Assembly (NCBI RefSeq): GCF_041060425.1
Contig: NZ_JAULBC010000002.1
Coordinates: forward strand, 1,054,001 to 1,118,000
Reading direction: 5' to 3'
Length of the DNA: 64,000 bases
Source of the DNA: Danxiaibacter flavus
GTDB lineage: Bacteria; Bacteroidota; Bacteroidia; Chitinophagales; Chitinophagaceae
Under the pieces are notes generated by a model. That model had not been told where the DNA came from. It saw only the letters and a list, made by a program, of their open reading frames with translations, and did not search any database. This document shows, one piece after another, positions 27,711 through 36,840 of the stretch. Every line of letters begins with the position of its first letter. Position 1 is the first letter of the stretch. The translations under genes were made by a program, and so were the position numbers.

Positions 27711-28649
27711 TTACGCAGTTTGTCTATTGTTAAATATTAAAGCTGCAGCACCTAAAAAACCTGCTTTATTCCCAAGCGATGCCAATTCTATCCGGGTAAA
27801 TTCGGAGGTTTCTTTCATTGCCATTTTGTTGACCAATGCACTTATCTTTTCACAATAAAAATCTCCGGCTTCTGAAATTCCACCGCCTATAATCACCTTC
27901 TGCGGAGCAAAAACATTGATAAGGCTTGCAATACCTACAGCCATATAATAAAAGTGATTGTTCATTGCCGTTATAGCACACGGTTCGTTTTCAAGGTATT
28001 TGGCAATGATATATTTACCATCAATGTTCGTATCTGGATGATGATTATTTTCTGCAAGTATTTTTTTATAATCATTGATCAATGCTGTTACGGATGCCAT
28101 CGCTTCGAGGCTGCCTGCCGTACCACAGGTATCGGCACTTTTGTTACTGTCTACAATTAAAAAGCCCAGCTCTGTGCCCCTGTTTCTATAACCGCCGTAT
28201 AATTGACCGTTTAAGATCAATGCGCCTCCAATACCTGTACCTACTGTAAGAAAAACGGCATCGGAAATGCTTCCCGCTGTTCCATATTTTACTTCGCCTA
28301 ATCCCATTAAGTTTGCGTCATTGTCAACAAACACCGGAAGACCAAATTCTTCTTTTATGATCGCTTTTACATTGATGTTATCCAGCTCAGGTAAGTTGTT
28401 TGCGAAAAGCACAACGCCATTATCTACAACCGATGGAACGCCAATGCCAATACCCACAATCTCTGTTTGATTTGCATTTGCAATATTTAAGACGTCCCTG
28501 ATAATTGTTTTAAGAAGAGACACGATGGATAGCTTATCGTATTCTGACTTAACAGGCTTCAATGATTCAAAATGAATAAACCCATTTTGATCTACAAGGG
28601 CATATTTAATATTCGTTCCTCCAATGTCTAATGCTATCGCGTGTTTCAT
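27711..28649 (-). CDS. ROK-family sugar kinase lacking the usual zinc motif
   Basis: 312 residues, the size of ROK glucokinases and N-acetylhexosamine kinases, which phosphorylate sugars at C6 with ATP. The phosphate loop ALDIGGTNIKYAL (6-18) and catalytic Asp111 in VDNDAN are present. The ROK zinc motif CxCGxxGC is missing: the corresponding stretch is SADTCGTAGSLEA (171-183) with a single Cys175, and the upstream His of the GHxx signature is replaced (TELGFLIV). It is the last gene of the PUL transcript, after the FucP-like transporter, so glucose or a similar hexose is the likely substrate. Zinc-free ROK kinases exist, so the protein may still be active. Confidence 0.85.
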   Translation of the reverse strand: MKHAIALDIGGTNIKYALVDQNGFIHFESLKPVKSEYDKLSIVSLLKTIIRDVLNIANANQTEIVGIGIGVPSVVDNGVVLFANNLPELDNINVKAIIKEEFGLPVFVDNDANLMGLGEVKYGTAGSISDAVFLTVGTGIGGALILNGQLYGGYRNRGTELGFLIVDSNKSADTCGTAGSLEAMASVTALINDYKKILAENNHHPDTNIDGKYIIAKYLENEPCAITAMNNHFYYMAVGIASLINVFAPQKVIIGGGISEAGDFYCEKISALVNKMAMKETSEFTRIELASLGNKAGFLGAAALIFNNRQTA

Positions 28650-28660
28650 TCTTCAATATC

Positions 28661-28795
28661 TTACTTGAATAAATTGGTGAGTTTACTTGCAGCAGCTTCA
28701 TCTATAAATATATTGAAACTCGTGAGTGTTTTTGCACCCGGAATTGGAAGAAGCGCCCAGATAGTAAAATTGCTACCGGCTACCAATGCCAAAAA
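28661..28795 (-). pseudogene. Open 44-codon stretch in frame after the transporter stop
   Basis: Immediately after the transporter's TAA the same frame stays open for 44 codons (LALVAGSNFTIWALLPIPGA and IFIDEAAASKLTNLFK are part of it). The composition looks protein-like, but there is no ATG and no family I recognise. It may be the remnant of a former gene between the transporter and the ROK kinase, or chance. Confidence 0.2.
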
Positions 28796-30097
28796 TTACT
28801 CATACAATTTGACCGCTTCCTTTTTGTCAAAAATTGTTTTGTTGGCAATAATTGGTTTGGCCCAAAAACCAATTAACAGAATGTAACCCATTGTTAAATA
28901 CAAGAAAAACATCCCTGTTCTTAATCCAAAGAGGTCGCCAAACCACCCGATTATAAGCGGAACAATTGCGCCGCCAATAATTCCGGTGCAGAGAATTCCG
29001 GAAAAAGAGCCATGATGCTCTTTGATAGAATTCAGTGCCAAAGAGAAAATTATGGGATACATCACCGAAGCAAAAAATCCAACAGCGGGAAATGCATACA
29101 AAGAAATTTTTGCGGGTCCGAATAATGCAGCACTTAAGCTGGTGAGCGCGAGAATTGTAAATATGATCAGGACCTTTCGACTGTCCATTATTTTTAAAAG
29201 TAATAATCCAAGTATACCTCCTGCAGTCATTAGTCCCCAAAAGTAAGCTACCGCATCTGCCCCTGCCTGCTCAGGATTATAACCGTGGTAAGCAAATAAA
29301 AATTGCGAGATATTATTTGCGATTCCCTGCTCAGTACCTACATAACAAATGATCCCCAGAAAGAATAATACTACAACCTTGTTTTTAAACAACATAATGT
29401 GCGTTGCAAACACACCTGCTTTTTCGTCTTCCTTCAATTCAACTTTTGGAAATTTGGAAAATGCAACAACTATAACCATAAGTAGCCCAATGGCTGCAAA
29501 TATCCAATACAGCGAAACCCATGGCAATTTTTCCGGAACAAGGGAATGAAAAAACGACAGCGCGTTGCTTTCAGGTTTTTTTAAGCTTTCGGCTACATAT
29601 TTGTAAACAAGCGGACTTAAAAATGATGCTCCGCCAAATATTAACTGCGCCAATACAGAGTTAAAGGCATAATGTTCTTCACCGCCTGCAGTGCGCAGTA
29701 AAGGATTGATAACAACCTGCAGAATGGCGAAACCACAACCAATAACAAAAAGAGAGGGTAAGGCGATAAAATAATCAGGGTATAAAGCGAAAAGCAGGGA
29801 GCCTGCAGATACAACGAGAAATGAGACAATCATCATTTTTTTCTCATTGTATTTTTCAATCAACATGCCAGCAGGAATAGACATAACTCCGTAAGCAATA
29901 AAAAAGGCAAAATATAAAATTGCCGTTAGTGTATAATTTAAATTAAATCCATTCTTTATCTCCGGGGTAAGCGGTCCAAAAATGTTTGTGATAAAAGAAA
30001 TAACAAAGAACGTAAGCAGAATGAGTGCTACGATGTAGTAATTACGTTTCATAGGTAGTTGAGTAAGCTGATCGTTAAGAGTTTTTTTATTTTCCAT
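28796..30097 (-). CDS. FucP-like MFS sugar:H+ symporter
   Basis: 433 residues with twelve predicted membrane helices. It resembles the FucP/glucose-galactose transporter group of the major facilitator superfamily, for example the motif GCGFAILQVVINPLLR and the AFNSVLAQLIFGGASFLSP segment after it. The second ATG (MKRNYYIVALILL, 15 codons in) is an alternative start. Its start overlaps the end of the GH15-like gene by 11 bases, so it is co-translated with the PUL enzymes. Inferred job: bring monosaccharide released in the periplasm into the cytoplasm for the ROK kinase that follows. The exact sugar (glucose, fucose or other) is not decidable. Confidence 0.85.
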   Translation of the reverse strand: MENKKTLNDQLTQLPMKRNYYIVALILLTFFVISFITNIFGPLTPEIKNGFNLNYTLTAILYFAFFIAYGVMSIPAGMLIEKYNEKKMMIVSFLVVSAGSLLFALYPDYFIALPSLFVIGCGFAILQVVINPLLRTAGGEEHYAFNSVLAQLIFGGASFLSPLVYKYVAESLKKPESNALSFFHSLVPEKLPWVSLYWIFAAIGLLMVIVVAFSKFPKVELKEDEKAGVFATHIMLFKNKVVVLFFLGIICYVGTEQGIANNISQFLFAYHGYNPEQAGADAVAYFWGLMTAGGILGLLLLKIMDSRKVLIIFTILALTSLSAALFGPAKISLYAFPAVGFFASVMYPIIFSLALNSIKEHHGSFSGILCTGIIGGAIVPLIIGWFGDLFGLRTGMFFLYLTMGYILLIGFWAKPIIANKTIFDKKEAVKLYE

Positions 30098-32285
30098 AAT
30101 AATCCAATACGGCCATTATATAAACCCCAGCGCCATAACCAACCATTGGTATGGCTCCGCGGAAATAACAATCGCCTAACCTGTATATTTCCGGAATAGT
30201 GCTATAATTGGCTTTTGACAGCATTGTAACTTTATCAATCAAGCCTTTGGCCAGCTGCCTGCTTCCTAAATGGTTTTGAGCCACCGCCACACGCAGATCG
30301 GCAAAGGGCCATTCCTGATTTTCGTAAGTATCGTCACTGTATACACGAATATAACCAATATCTTTTTTCACTTTCATTAATTGGTCATAATCCTGCATGT
30401 GTGTTGCAAATAATTTTTTATCACTGATAAGGCCATTGGCAAACAGTTCAAATGTGCCCGCATCATGAAAGTAGTGTGCAGTGGTTAACTGATCGTCTGC
30501 ATTGCCTTTTATTACCCGGTTTTCATACACCATATTTTTCATAATGCCCCTGTACATGCTATCTGCAGCCGCGGAATATTTTTCCCATTCATAGCCCATA
30601 TTTTTTTGTAACGAAGCAAAACGTTTTAATCCTTCAGCGCATACACCTGCCGTGAATGTATATCTTCTGCCGGGCAAATGATGCTCCCACGGACCTGAGT
30701 CGCGGCGAATCACTCCGTCTTTGTCAATGTTGTGAATAATGGCGTCGGCTACTTTTGTTGCCAAAACATCTTCCCAGCGTTTATAAAATGTAACATCATT
30801 GCTGCTTTTCATGTATTCATCCAATGCGAAAAGAAAGAGGCCAAAATCATCAATTTCAATATTGGGTCCGTCATCATTAAAGTCACATTCTTCTTTGCCA
30901 TTACCAAAATAACGTGTTGCGGAAATTTGATAATCTACTCCTATACCATAATCCTTTCCATCGCGGAATACATAATTTTTAAACCGCCCTGCAGGCTTCG
31001 CGTTCAGCATAAATTCCAGGCCCTTTTTTGCTTCTTCATGCATGCCCAGTTTTGCCATAGCTGCAATTGCAAAAGAGCCATCCCGTACCCATGAAATGCT
31101 CCACTCGCCCGGCCGCAATGAAGCCATTACCTGCCCGTGAGAATAAGGAAGCACTTCTTGTTCTCCTACCTGCGACATTTTTAAAATGGCAGCTGATTGC
31201 TGAAGTACTGCTTTTTCATCGGCTGTTGCATTTGCCGGAAAATGACAACGTGCAAAAACAGATTTCATGAACTGTATTTCGTAATCCAACAAAGAGGTAT
31301 TTTTTTCCTGTAAGCGTTCTTTGGCTTTTTCACAAACGGCGGCATCGTGATGTAATGTATCGGTAAATCCAAATAAAAAATATTTTTCTGCAATACCATC
31401 CTTTTTTATTACATATTCATTGGTCTGAATTTGCCCTTTTCCCTGATCATAATTAAATGCTACATTTTTAATTGCATCCGGATTGCCCTTTACTACTGCA
31501 TAAAAGACTTTTTCTTGAGTGGTAAATGGTGCAAAATAATAAACAGTAAAACGAGGATATTTCACTTCAATAACATGCGTGTTACCGGTATATTTTACTG
31601 AGAGTGGCTGCTGCGGCTGTTTTAAAGAAATATTGTAAGCAACGGGAGATACAAACAATGCAGAGTCGTAGTATGAAAAAAGATGCGGATAAAGCGTTTC
31701 CACCCTGTCTGTTTCTTTGTTATACACAGCGGTAATTAATCCATTGGAAGTTGTTAACTGAAAATAAGATTGTTTGTTTATGGCAAGCGCCTGCTTTTCT
31801 TTTTCATAAGTTTCTTTTGTCATCAAAGCAAGACGGCCCTTGTAGATGCCGCCAATAGCCGGCGCATTATACATGCGTATGGCTAGCGTGTTATGCTCTT
31901 TTATTGCTCCCGCTGAAATAGAATACTGTCTTTCCTGGTCCCATGCGGTTTCAACATTCGGAGAAATTTTACCGCCTTTTCCTACTAATTTTCCATTAAT
32001 ATAAGTTTCATCTGCAGCATCAATCGTTCCGGCAAAGAACACCATTTCCTTGCCCACCATTTGTTTGGGTACACTAAATCTTACCCGGTACCAACAAAGC
32101 CCTCCCCATCCCTTATTTGAAGAAGGAACAGGCCGTAGCTGCCAACGGCTGTCATCATAATTTTCATTTTTGTAGTCAGGATTGTCGCCAACAATAAAGC
32201 GCCACTTTGTATCGAAGTGAATTACCTGCGCAAATGAGTTAATGGCAAAGAAGAGAAGAATGAGTGTTACTATATTTTTTTTCAT
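30087..32285 (-). CDS. GH15-like (alpha/alpha)6 glycosidase with N-terminal sugar-binding jelly roll
   Basis: 732 residues with signal peptide (about 1-19). Residues 20-150 form a beta-galactosidase-type sugar-binding domain (WYRVRFSVPKQMVG, ETYINGKLVGKGG). A beta-sandwich follows, then from about 370 a six-hairpin barrel like GH15 glucoamylases, with WVRDGSFAIAAMAKLGM, a DDFGLFLFAL acidic segment and IPEIYRLGD near the end as possible catalytic-acid and base regions. GH15 enzymes are usually exo-alpha-glucosidases, but distant members act on other linkages. It stands between the GH3 and transporter genes in the PUL. Family placement is from remembered motifs only. Confidence 0.7.
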   Translation of the reverse strand: MKKNIVTLILLFFAINSFAQVIHFDTKWRFIVGDNPDYKNENYDDSRWQLRPVPSSNKGWGGLCWYRVRFSVPKQMVGKEMVFFAGTIDAADETYINGKLVGKGGKISPNVETAWDQERQYSISAGAIKEHNTLAIRMYNAPAIGGIYKGRLALMTKETYEKEKQALAINKQSYFQLTTSNGLITAVYNKETDRVETLYPHLFSYYDSALFVSPVAYNISLKQPQQPLSVKYTGNTHVIEVKYPRFTVYYFAPFTTQEKVFYAVVKGNPDAIKNVAFNYDQGKGQIQTNEYVIKKDGIAEKYFLFGFTDTLHHDAAVCEKAKERLQEKNTSLLDYEIQFMKSVFARCHFPANATADEKAVLQQSAAILKMSQVGEQEVLPYSHGQVMASLRPGEWSISWVRDGSFAIAAMAKLGMHEEAKKGLEFMLNAKPAGRFKNYVFRDGKDYGIGVDYQISATRYFGNGKEECDFNDDGPNIEIDDFGLFLFALDEYMKSSNDVTFYKRWEDVLATKVADAIIHNIDKDGVIRRDSGPWEHHLPGRRYTFTAGVCAEGLKRFASLQKNMGYEWEKYSAAADSMYRGIMKNMVYENRVIKGNADDQLTTAHYFHDAGTFELFANGLISDKKLFATHMQDYDQLMKVKKDIGYIRVYSDDTYENQEWPFADLRVAVAQNHLGSRQLAKGLIDKVTMLSKANYSTIPEIYRLGDCYFRGAIPMVGYGAGVYIMAVLDYYGK

Positions 32286-32344
32286 ATGCTTCGTTTTTCC
32301 CAGGATGGTATTGAGTTATTAATACCGCTTGTTAGCTAATCTCA

Positions 32345-32387
32345 GACCCGGGCAAAAAAATTTATATTCACCGGCTACCGCCGGGTC
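32345..32387 (-). other. Intercistronic hairpin between GH3 and GH15-like genes
   Basis: GACCCGG (32345-32351) pairs with CCGGGTC (32381-32387), loop 29 bases, directly after the GH3 stop. A smaller GGTATT/AATACC dyad lies nearby (about 32305-32324). No U-run follows on the minus strand, so it is more likely a processing, stability or partial-attenuation element than a full terminator. Confidence 0.4.
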
Positions 32388-32388
32388 G

Positions 32389-34671
32389 CTATTTCATCCA
32401 TTTAACTTTGGCTGATTTTACTTCATTGGAGTTTGTACCAATGTGTATGATAAATTCTCCAGGTTCCCAGATGTATGCTAATTTTTCGTTGTAGAATTTT
32501 AATTCTTCCGGTGTAATATCAAATGTTATTTCCTTGCTTTCTCCTGGTTGCAGCAATACTTTTTGGAATCCTTTCAGTTCTTTTACAGAGCGGGTCACAC
32601 TTGCCACAGGGTCTGTAATGTACAGCTGCGCTGTTTCTTCACCGGCATACTTTCCCGTATTGGTAATGGTTACAGCCGCTTGCAATGTTTGATTCCCTTT
32701 AGGCATAGTTGTGCTCAACCGAACATCACTATATTGAAATGTTGTGTAACTAAGCCCATAACCAAAGGTATATAGTGGTGCGTTGGGAATGTCAAAATAT
32801 CTTGATTTATATTTTTCAAGTGACTTATCATCAAACGGCCGTCCGGTTTTCTTATAGTTGTAATACACAGGAATTTGTCCAAGACTTAATGGAAAGCATT
32901 GCGTAAGTTTTCCTGATGGATTGTATTTTCCAAACAATACATCTGCAATAGCGTTGCCGGCTTCAAGTCCTCCAAACCAGGTTTCCAGTATTGCAGGCAC
33001 ATGTTGGTTTTCCCATTGTAGTGTTAACGGCCTTCCGTTCATTAATACCAGCACAACAGGTTTGCCTGTTTTTACCAATGCTTTTAATAAGTCTTTTTGA
33101 TTTTCGGGAATGCCTATTTCAGCGCGGCTAGTAGCTTCTCCAGTCATTCCTTTTGCTTCGCCCAGTACCGCTACAATAATATCGGCTTTGTTAGCTTGTT
33201 CCAATGCTTCATTAAGCATGGTTTCTACAGAGCGTTCATCTTTTTTCAAACCTTCGCCCGATTCGTTCAGAACATCAATAGTATGTTGGTCCTCTACCAG
33301 ATTACACCCTTTAGCATACAGGATATTTACATCATTGCCTTGCCCGTTTTTTATCCCTTCCAATACGCTTACGGCATTCTTCCAATCACCATAGTCATCC
33401 CAGCTTCCCGACAGATTTTTTTTATCATCAGCCAAAGGCCCTATCAGCGCTATCGTTTTCCCTTTGGATAAAGGCAATAGTTGATTGTCGTTTTTCAATA
33501 ATACACAAGAACGTGCAGCTGCATCCCTGGCTGTTTGTCTGTGTGCAGGAGCAAGGTTTACTTTGGCGGCTCTTTCTTCACTGCAATATTTATAAGGATC
33601 ATCCAGCAAACCCAGCATGGCTTTCGCTTCCAGTATGCGGCGACAGGCAACGTTTATTTGCTGTAAGGTTATTTTATTTCCCTGCAAAAGTTTTTTCAGA
33701 TAGGATAAATATCCTTCGCCCACCATATCCATATCTACGCCTGCATTCATTGCGCGAACAACATTGTCTTTCAGATCACCGAGCCCATGCGGTGTCATTT
33801 CATTGATAGCGGCGTAATCAGTTACTATAAATCCTTTGAAGCCCCATTGCTTCCTAAGCACATCATTCATCAGCCATTTATTGCCCGAAGCCGGCATGGC
33901 ATCTATTTCGTTGAAGGACGTCATAACACTTCCTGCGCCCGCATCAACACCCGCTTTATAGGGCGGAAAATAATATTGATACATTCTAATACGGCTCATA
34001 TCAACTGTGTTATAATCACGGCCTGCTTCTGCTGCACCATATAAAGCAAAGTGTTTTACGCAGGCCATAATCGAACTGTCGCTACGCAAGTCTTTGCCCT
34101 GGTAACCCTTTACCATTGCTTTTGCTATGCATGATCCTAAGTAGGGATCTTCACCTGACCCTTCTACAACTCTTCCCCAGCGCGGGTCACGGGTTATGTC
34201 CACCATTGGGGAAAAAGTCCACTTCAATCCATCGGCGGAAGCTTCTTTGGCTGCAATTTGCGCACAGCGTTCTATCAATGGCATATTCCATGTGCAGGAC
34301 AGCGCCAGAGGCACGGGAAATGTTGTCTGATGCCCGTGAATCACATCATTACCAAATAGTATCGGGATATGCAGACGGGTTTCTTTTACGGCGATATCCT
34401 GTAGTTTGCGTACAACTTCCGGTGTGTATGCATTCAATAATGAACCTACCTTTCCCTCTTTTATTTTTTGTTCTACATCTTTGCTGATGGCCGGGCCTGT
34501 AACATCCATGCCAAAGTCCAATTGATTTAACTGCCCAATTTTTTCTTCAAGGGTCATTTTGCCCATCAGTTCATCAATAACCCTTTTGTCTTTAGCAGTA
34601 AGGCTTTGAGAAAAAATGTTCTGTGTAAAAAATGTAAGGCTACAAATTATCAGGACTATACTTTTATTCAT
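32389..34671 (-). CDS. bglX: GH3 beta-glucosidase (BglX-like), secreted
   Basis: 760 residues, typical of three-domain GH3 enzymes. A signal peptide (about 1-21) leads to the periplasm or surface. The (beta/alpha)8 domain has the substrate-binding KHFALYGAAEAGRDYN (206-221) and nucleophile Asp285 in GFIVTDYAA. The alpha/beta sandwich follows, then a C-terminal Fn3-like domain starting after FGYGLSYTTF. It removes terminal beta-linked glucose (or related sugars) from oligosaccharides, here probably products of the GH30 enzyme. Its start overlaps an SGNH-hydrolase remnant by eight bases, implying that an intact upstream gene was once translationally coupled to it. Confidence 0.92.
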   Translation of the reverse strand: MNKSIVLIICSLTFFTQNIFSQSLTAKDKRVIDELMGKMTLEEKIGQLNQLDFGMDVTGPAISKDVEQKIKEGKVGSLLNAYTPEVVRKLQDIAVKETRLHIPILFGNDVIHGHQTTFPVPLALSCTWNMPLIERCAQIAAKEASADGLKWTFSPMVDITRDPRWGRVVEGSGEDPYLGSCIAKAMVKGYQGKDLRSDSSIMACVKHFALYGAAEAGRDYNTVDMSRIRMYQYYFPPYKAGVDAGAGSVMTSFNEIDAMPASGNKWLMNDVLRKQWGFKGFIVTDYAAINEMTPHGLGDLKDNVVRAMNAGVDMDMVGEGYLSYLKKLLQGNKITLQQINVACRRILEAKAMLGLLDDPYKYCSEERAAKVNLAPAHRQTARDAAARSCVLLKNDNQLLPLSKGKTIALIGPLADDKKNLSGSWDDYGDWKNAVSVLEGIKNGQGNDVNILYAKGCNLVEDQHTIDVLNESGEGLKKDERSVETMLNEALEQANKADIIVAVLGEAKGMTGEATSRAEIGIPENQKDLLKALVKTGKPVVLVLMNGRPLTLQWENQHVPAILETWFGGLEAGNAIADVLFGKYNPSGKLTQCFPLSLGQIPVYYNYKKTGRPFDDKSLEKYKSRYFDIPNAPLYTFGYGLSYTTFQYSDVRLSTTMPKGNQTLQAAVTITNTGKYAGEETAQLYITDPVASVTRSVKELKGFQKVLLQPGESKEITFDITPEELKFYNEKLAYIWEPGEFIIHIGTNSNEVKSAKVKWMK

Positions 34672-34826
34672 CGATATTTAGTTTTTTAAATATGATTGTA
34701 TTTTGGTAGATAGCATAGCCCTTTGTATTCATGTATAATTGATCGTTCAGAAAGATATCGTTCACAATGCGTCCGTCTTTGTTTAACATTTTATGAAACA
34801 TATCTGCAAGAGCTGGTTTGAGTTTT
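34664..34826 (-). pseudogene. C-terminal remnant of an SGNH/GDSL-type hydrolase
   Basis: A 45-codon frame from the ATG at 34801 to a stop at 34664 reads like the end of a GDSL/SGNH esterase. It contains DGRIVNDIFLNDQLYMNTKG followed by YAIYQ, comparable to the family's D-x-L-H-x-N-x-x-GY block, but with Tyr in place of the catalytic His. In-frame codons continue upstream of the ATG (KLKPALAD) until a TAA at about 34826. The rest of the gene is missing. It overlaps the GH3 start by eight bases. Probably a decayed carbohydrate esterase of the PUL; translation is possible but function unlikely. Confidence 0.5.
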
Positions 34827-34920
34827 TAAAAATGCCTGTATCAGGGTAGTTGCTTTTGTGCTTTTCCGATCAAATGTTCTCTGCCTGGGCCTGGTTCCCT
34901 TTCATATTGATTATTTTATG

Positions 34921-36717
34921 TTATTCATACTCTCTGTATGCGCCAAATGTTGCCAGCCTGTCTTCTCCCAAAGAGGCAGGGATTGGAGTAAACGGAATAT
35001 TCAATTTGTCACATATCTGCTTCCACAACCCCGTACGTGTGTAAGTTTGGTGTACTTTTTGAAAAGGTGTTTGTAATAACAAATCTTTTGCCTGCAGAAA
35101 TTCGCCTTTATCAATCAGTAACTGAATTTTTCTTTCGATGAGCCATTCGTCCTTTAATGCATCAACTTTTGACAACCATTGTTCTCTTTCCTGTATTGTT
35201 TGCAAACCCAGGTTGCGGAGCATTTTATCTCTTTCCACTACTATTTGCGGATGCAGTTGCAGGTAAGGTTCATGAATGGATTCTATTGCTTTTCTTGCTT
35301 CATTCATTTGTCCCTTTAATTTAAACAATCTCGCCAGCAATGCTTTTGCAACACCAATCTGAGTTGTTGAAAGTATTTTAATTGCTTCATCCTGCTTGCC
35401 TCTTCCTGCCAGCCATGTGCCGTAGTAAAATTTCCACAGGTCTTGTGTATTGTTTTTTGTTGTTGCTAATGCCCATTTAAAAGCGTCATCTAAATTTTCC
35501 ATTCCTGAAGGCGCCCATAAGTTTTGATCAATAGCCGGAGGTTCGGGTAGTTGCGTTTTATGCTCAAATGCCTGTTCCAGTTTTGTCCACACGTTCACCG
35601 TACCTGCCCTGGCCCAGCCAAACAACGGAATGGCAGCAATCGGGCGTAGAGTAACATTAGGAGTTTTTAAGGAATAGATATCCATTTCCTTATCTGTAGG
35701 GATCCAATATTCTACATGCCATTTTTTTTCTTTGGGCTGCATTTCAAGTTTGATAGACTGGTCGGCTATAGGGCCTCCTTGTATTTCAATATATGTTTGA
35801 TGTTTGGCTGTACTCAACACGGACCACGCGCTATCGTCTCCAACACCATAGCTCCACAATTTTACACCTCCTGCTTTTTTTTCGTCAGCGATATGATATA
35901 AACCTGTGCCCAATGATGGTGTGTAAGCGCCAAAGGCATTCGCATCCTTGGTTTTCCAGAAGTAGCCTGTCATTTCTTTTATGTCAGATTCTGTTTTAGG
36001 TCCTTGTTTCACCCAGTCAATAGTATCCACTTTTGATGCATGAGATAATACCTTTCCTTTCGGAAAATCGTATTTGGTATCAGGAGCCGAAGGCAATGCA
36101 GCATTAGACCACGACATCCACGGATAAGTCCCAATACCCGGGTTATAGAATAGCGCGCGTTCAGTTACGAAGTTATCATTTGTACCGAGCGAATATTCCA
36201 CTGACCATTGCATCCCAAAACGAAGTTCACGCTCACCGCAGGTAACATATATTCTGTCGGCTGTTTTATCTATCTTGTAAGATACCGTTTCGTTTTGTGA
36301 AGGAGAATGTGAAATAGGAAAGCTCACTTCAATGCCGCCTGCAACAAAGTAGAAGCGCGGTAATATTCTTGTATAACGAACAACATCCGGTACGTACAGC
36401 ACTTCTTTGCCCGATGGTTTGTGTATCATGGAAAAAACTTTCCCGCCAAGGCCCGGGCAAATAGTTACGCTCAGGTTGTTGTTTTCAAGTGTAATGAATT
36501 TATATTTTTTTAATGAGGGACGATTGGATGTTTCGGAATAGCTTTCGTATGGGTACACACCATTCGCGTCATATGCTGTAGGAATGGGGCCTGCAGGTGT
36601 TAATCCGTGTGTCAGCATATAATCTTCCCTTTCGGTGCAGGAAAGCGGCGACTGCGCAAATGATCTATTCATAACTAATACACAACTTAAAAAGAGAAGC
36701 AAAGAAGTTATTTTCAT
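34921..36717 (-). CDS. DUF5107 protein, secreted, PUL-associated
   Basis: 598 residues from the ATG at 36717, chosen because it places a signal peptide (MKITSLLLFLSCVLVMNRSF, cleaved near AQ) at the N-terminus; a longer frame to 36816 runs into a 20-base hairpin. The N-terminal half is a DUF5107 domain, a galactose-mutarotase-like beta-sandwich, with VTICPGLGGKVFSMIHKPSG near the start and the aromatic YPWMSWSNAA segment. The C-terminal half (about 430-598) is helical and TPR-like. DUF5107 proteins occur next to glycosidases in PULs; a sugar-binding or glycosidase role is inferred. No activity is established from the sequence. Confidence 0.78.
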   Translation of the reverse strand: MKITSLLLFLSCVLVMNRSFAQSPLSCTEREDYMLTHGLTPAGPIPTAYDANGVYPYESYSETSNRPSLKKYKFITLENNNLSVTICPGLGGKVFSMIHKPSGKEVLYVPDVVRYTRILPRFYFVAGGIEVSFPISHSPSQNETVSYKIDKTADRIYVTCGERELRFGMQWSVEYSLGTNDNFVTERALFYNPGIGTYPWMSWSNAALPSAPDTKYDFPKGKVLSHASKVDTIDWVKQGPKTESDIKEMTGYFWKTKDANAFGAYTPSLGTGLYHIADEKKAGGVKLWSYGVGDDSAWSVLSTAKHQTYIEIQGGPIADQSIKLEMQPKEKKWHVEYWIPTDKEMDIYSLKTPNVTLRPIAAIPLFGWARAGTVNVWTKLEQAFEHKTQLPEPPAIDQNLWAPSGMENLDDAFKWALATTKNNTQDLWKFYYGTWLAGRGKQDEAIKILSTTQIGVAKALLARLFKLKGQMNEARKAIESIHEPYLQLHPQIVVERDKMLRNLGLQTIQEREQWLSKVDALKDEWLIERKIQLLIDKGEFLQAKDLLLQTPFQKVHQTYTRTGLWKQICDKLNIPFTPIPASLGEDRLATFGAYREYE

Positions 36718-36748
36718 CCGGGCAATGTATTTTGAGTAAATAGAATTA

Positions 36749-36800
36749 CCCATGATAAAACTTTCATTCCAGCTAGTGAAAATGAAAGTTTTATCATGGG
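36749..36800 (-). other. Perfect 20-bp intercistronic hairpin in the PUL
   Basis: Positions 36749-36768 and 36781-36800 are exact reverse complements (20 of 20) separated by a 12-base loop. The hairpin lies between the DUF4091 enzyme stop (36841) and the DUF5107 start (36717). No U-run follows on the transcribed strand, so it is not a classic terminator; RNA stabilisation, processing, or a small mobile palindrome are possible. Confidence 0.85.
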
Positions 36801-36840
36801 TGTTTTCAACAGGCAATAATGCATAAAAACAGGTTAGCTG

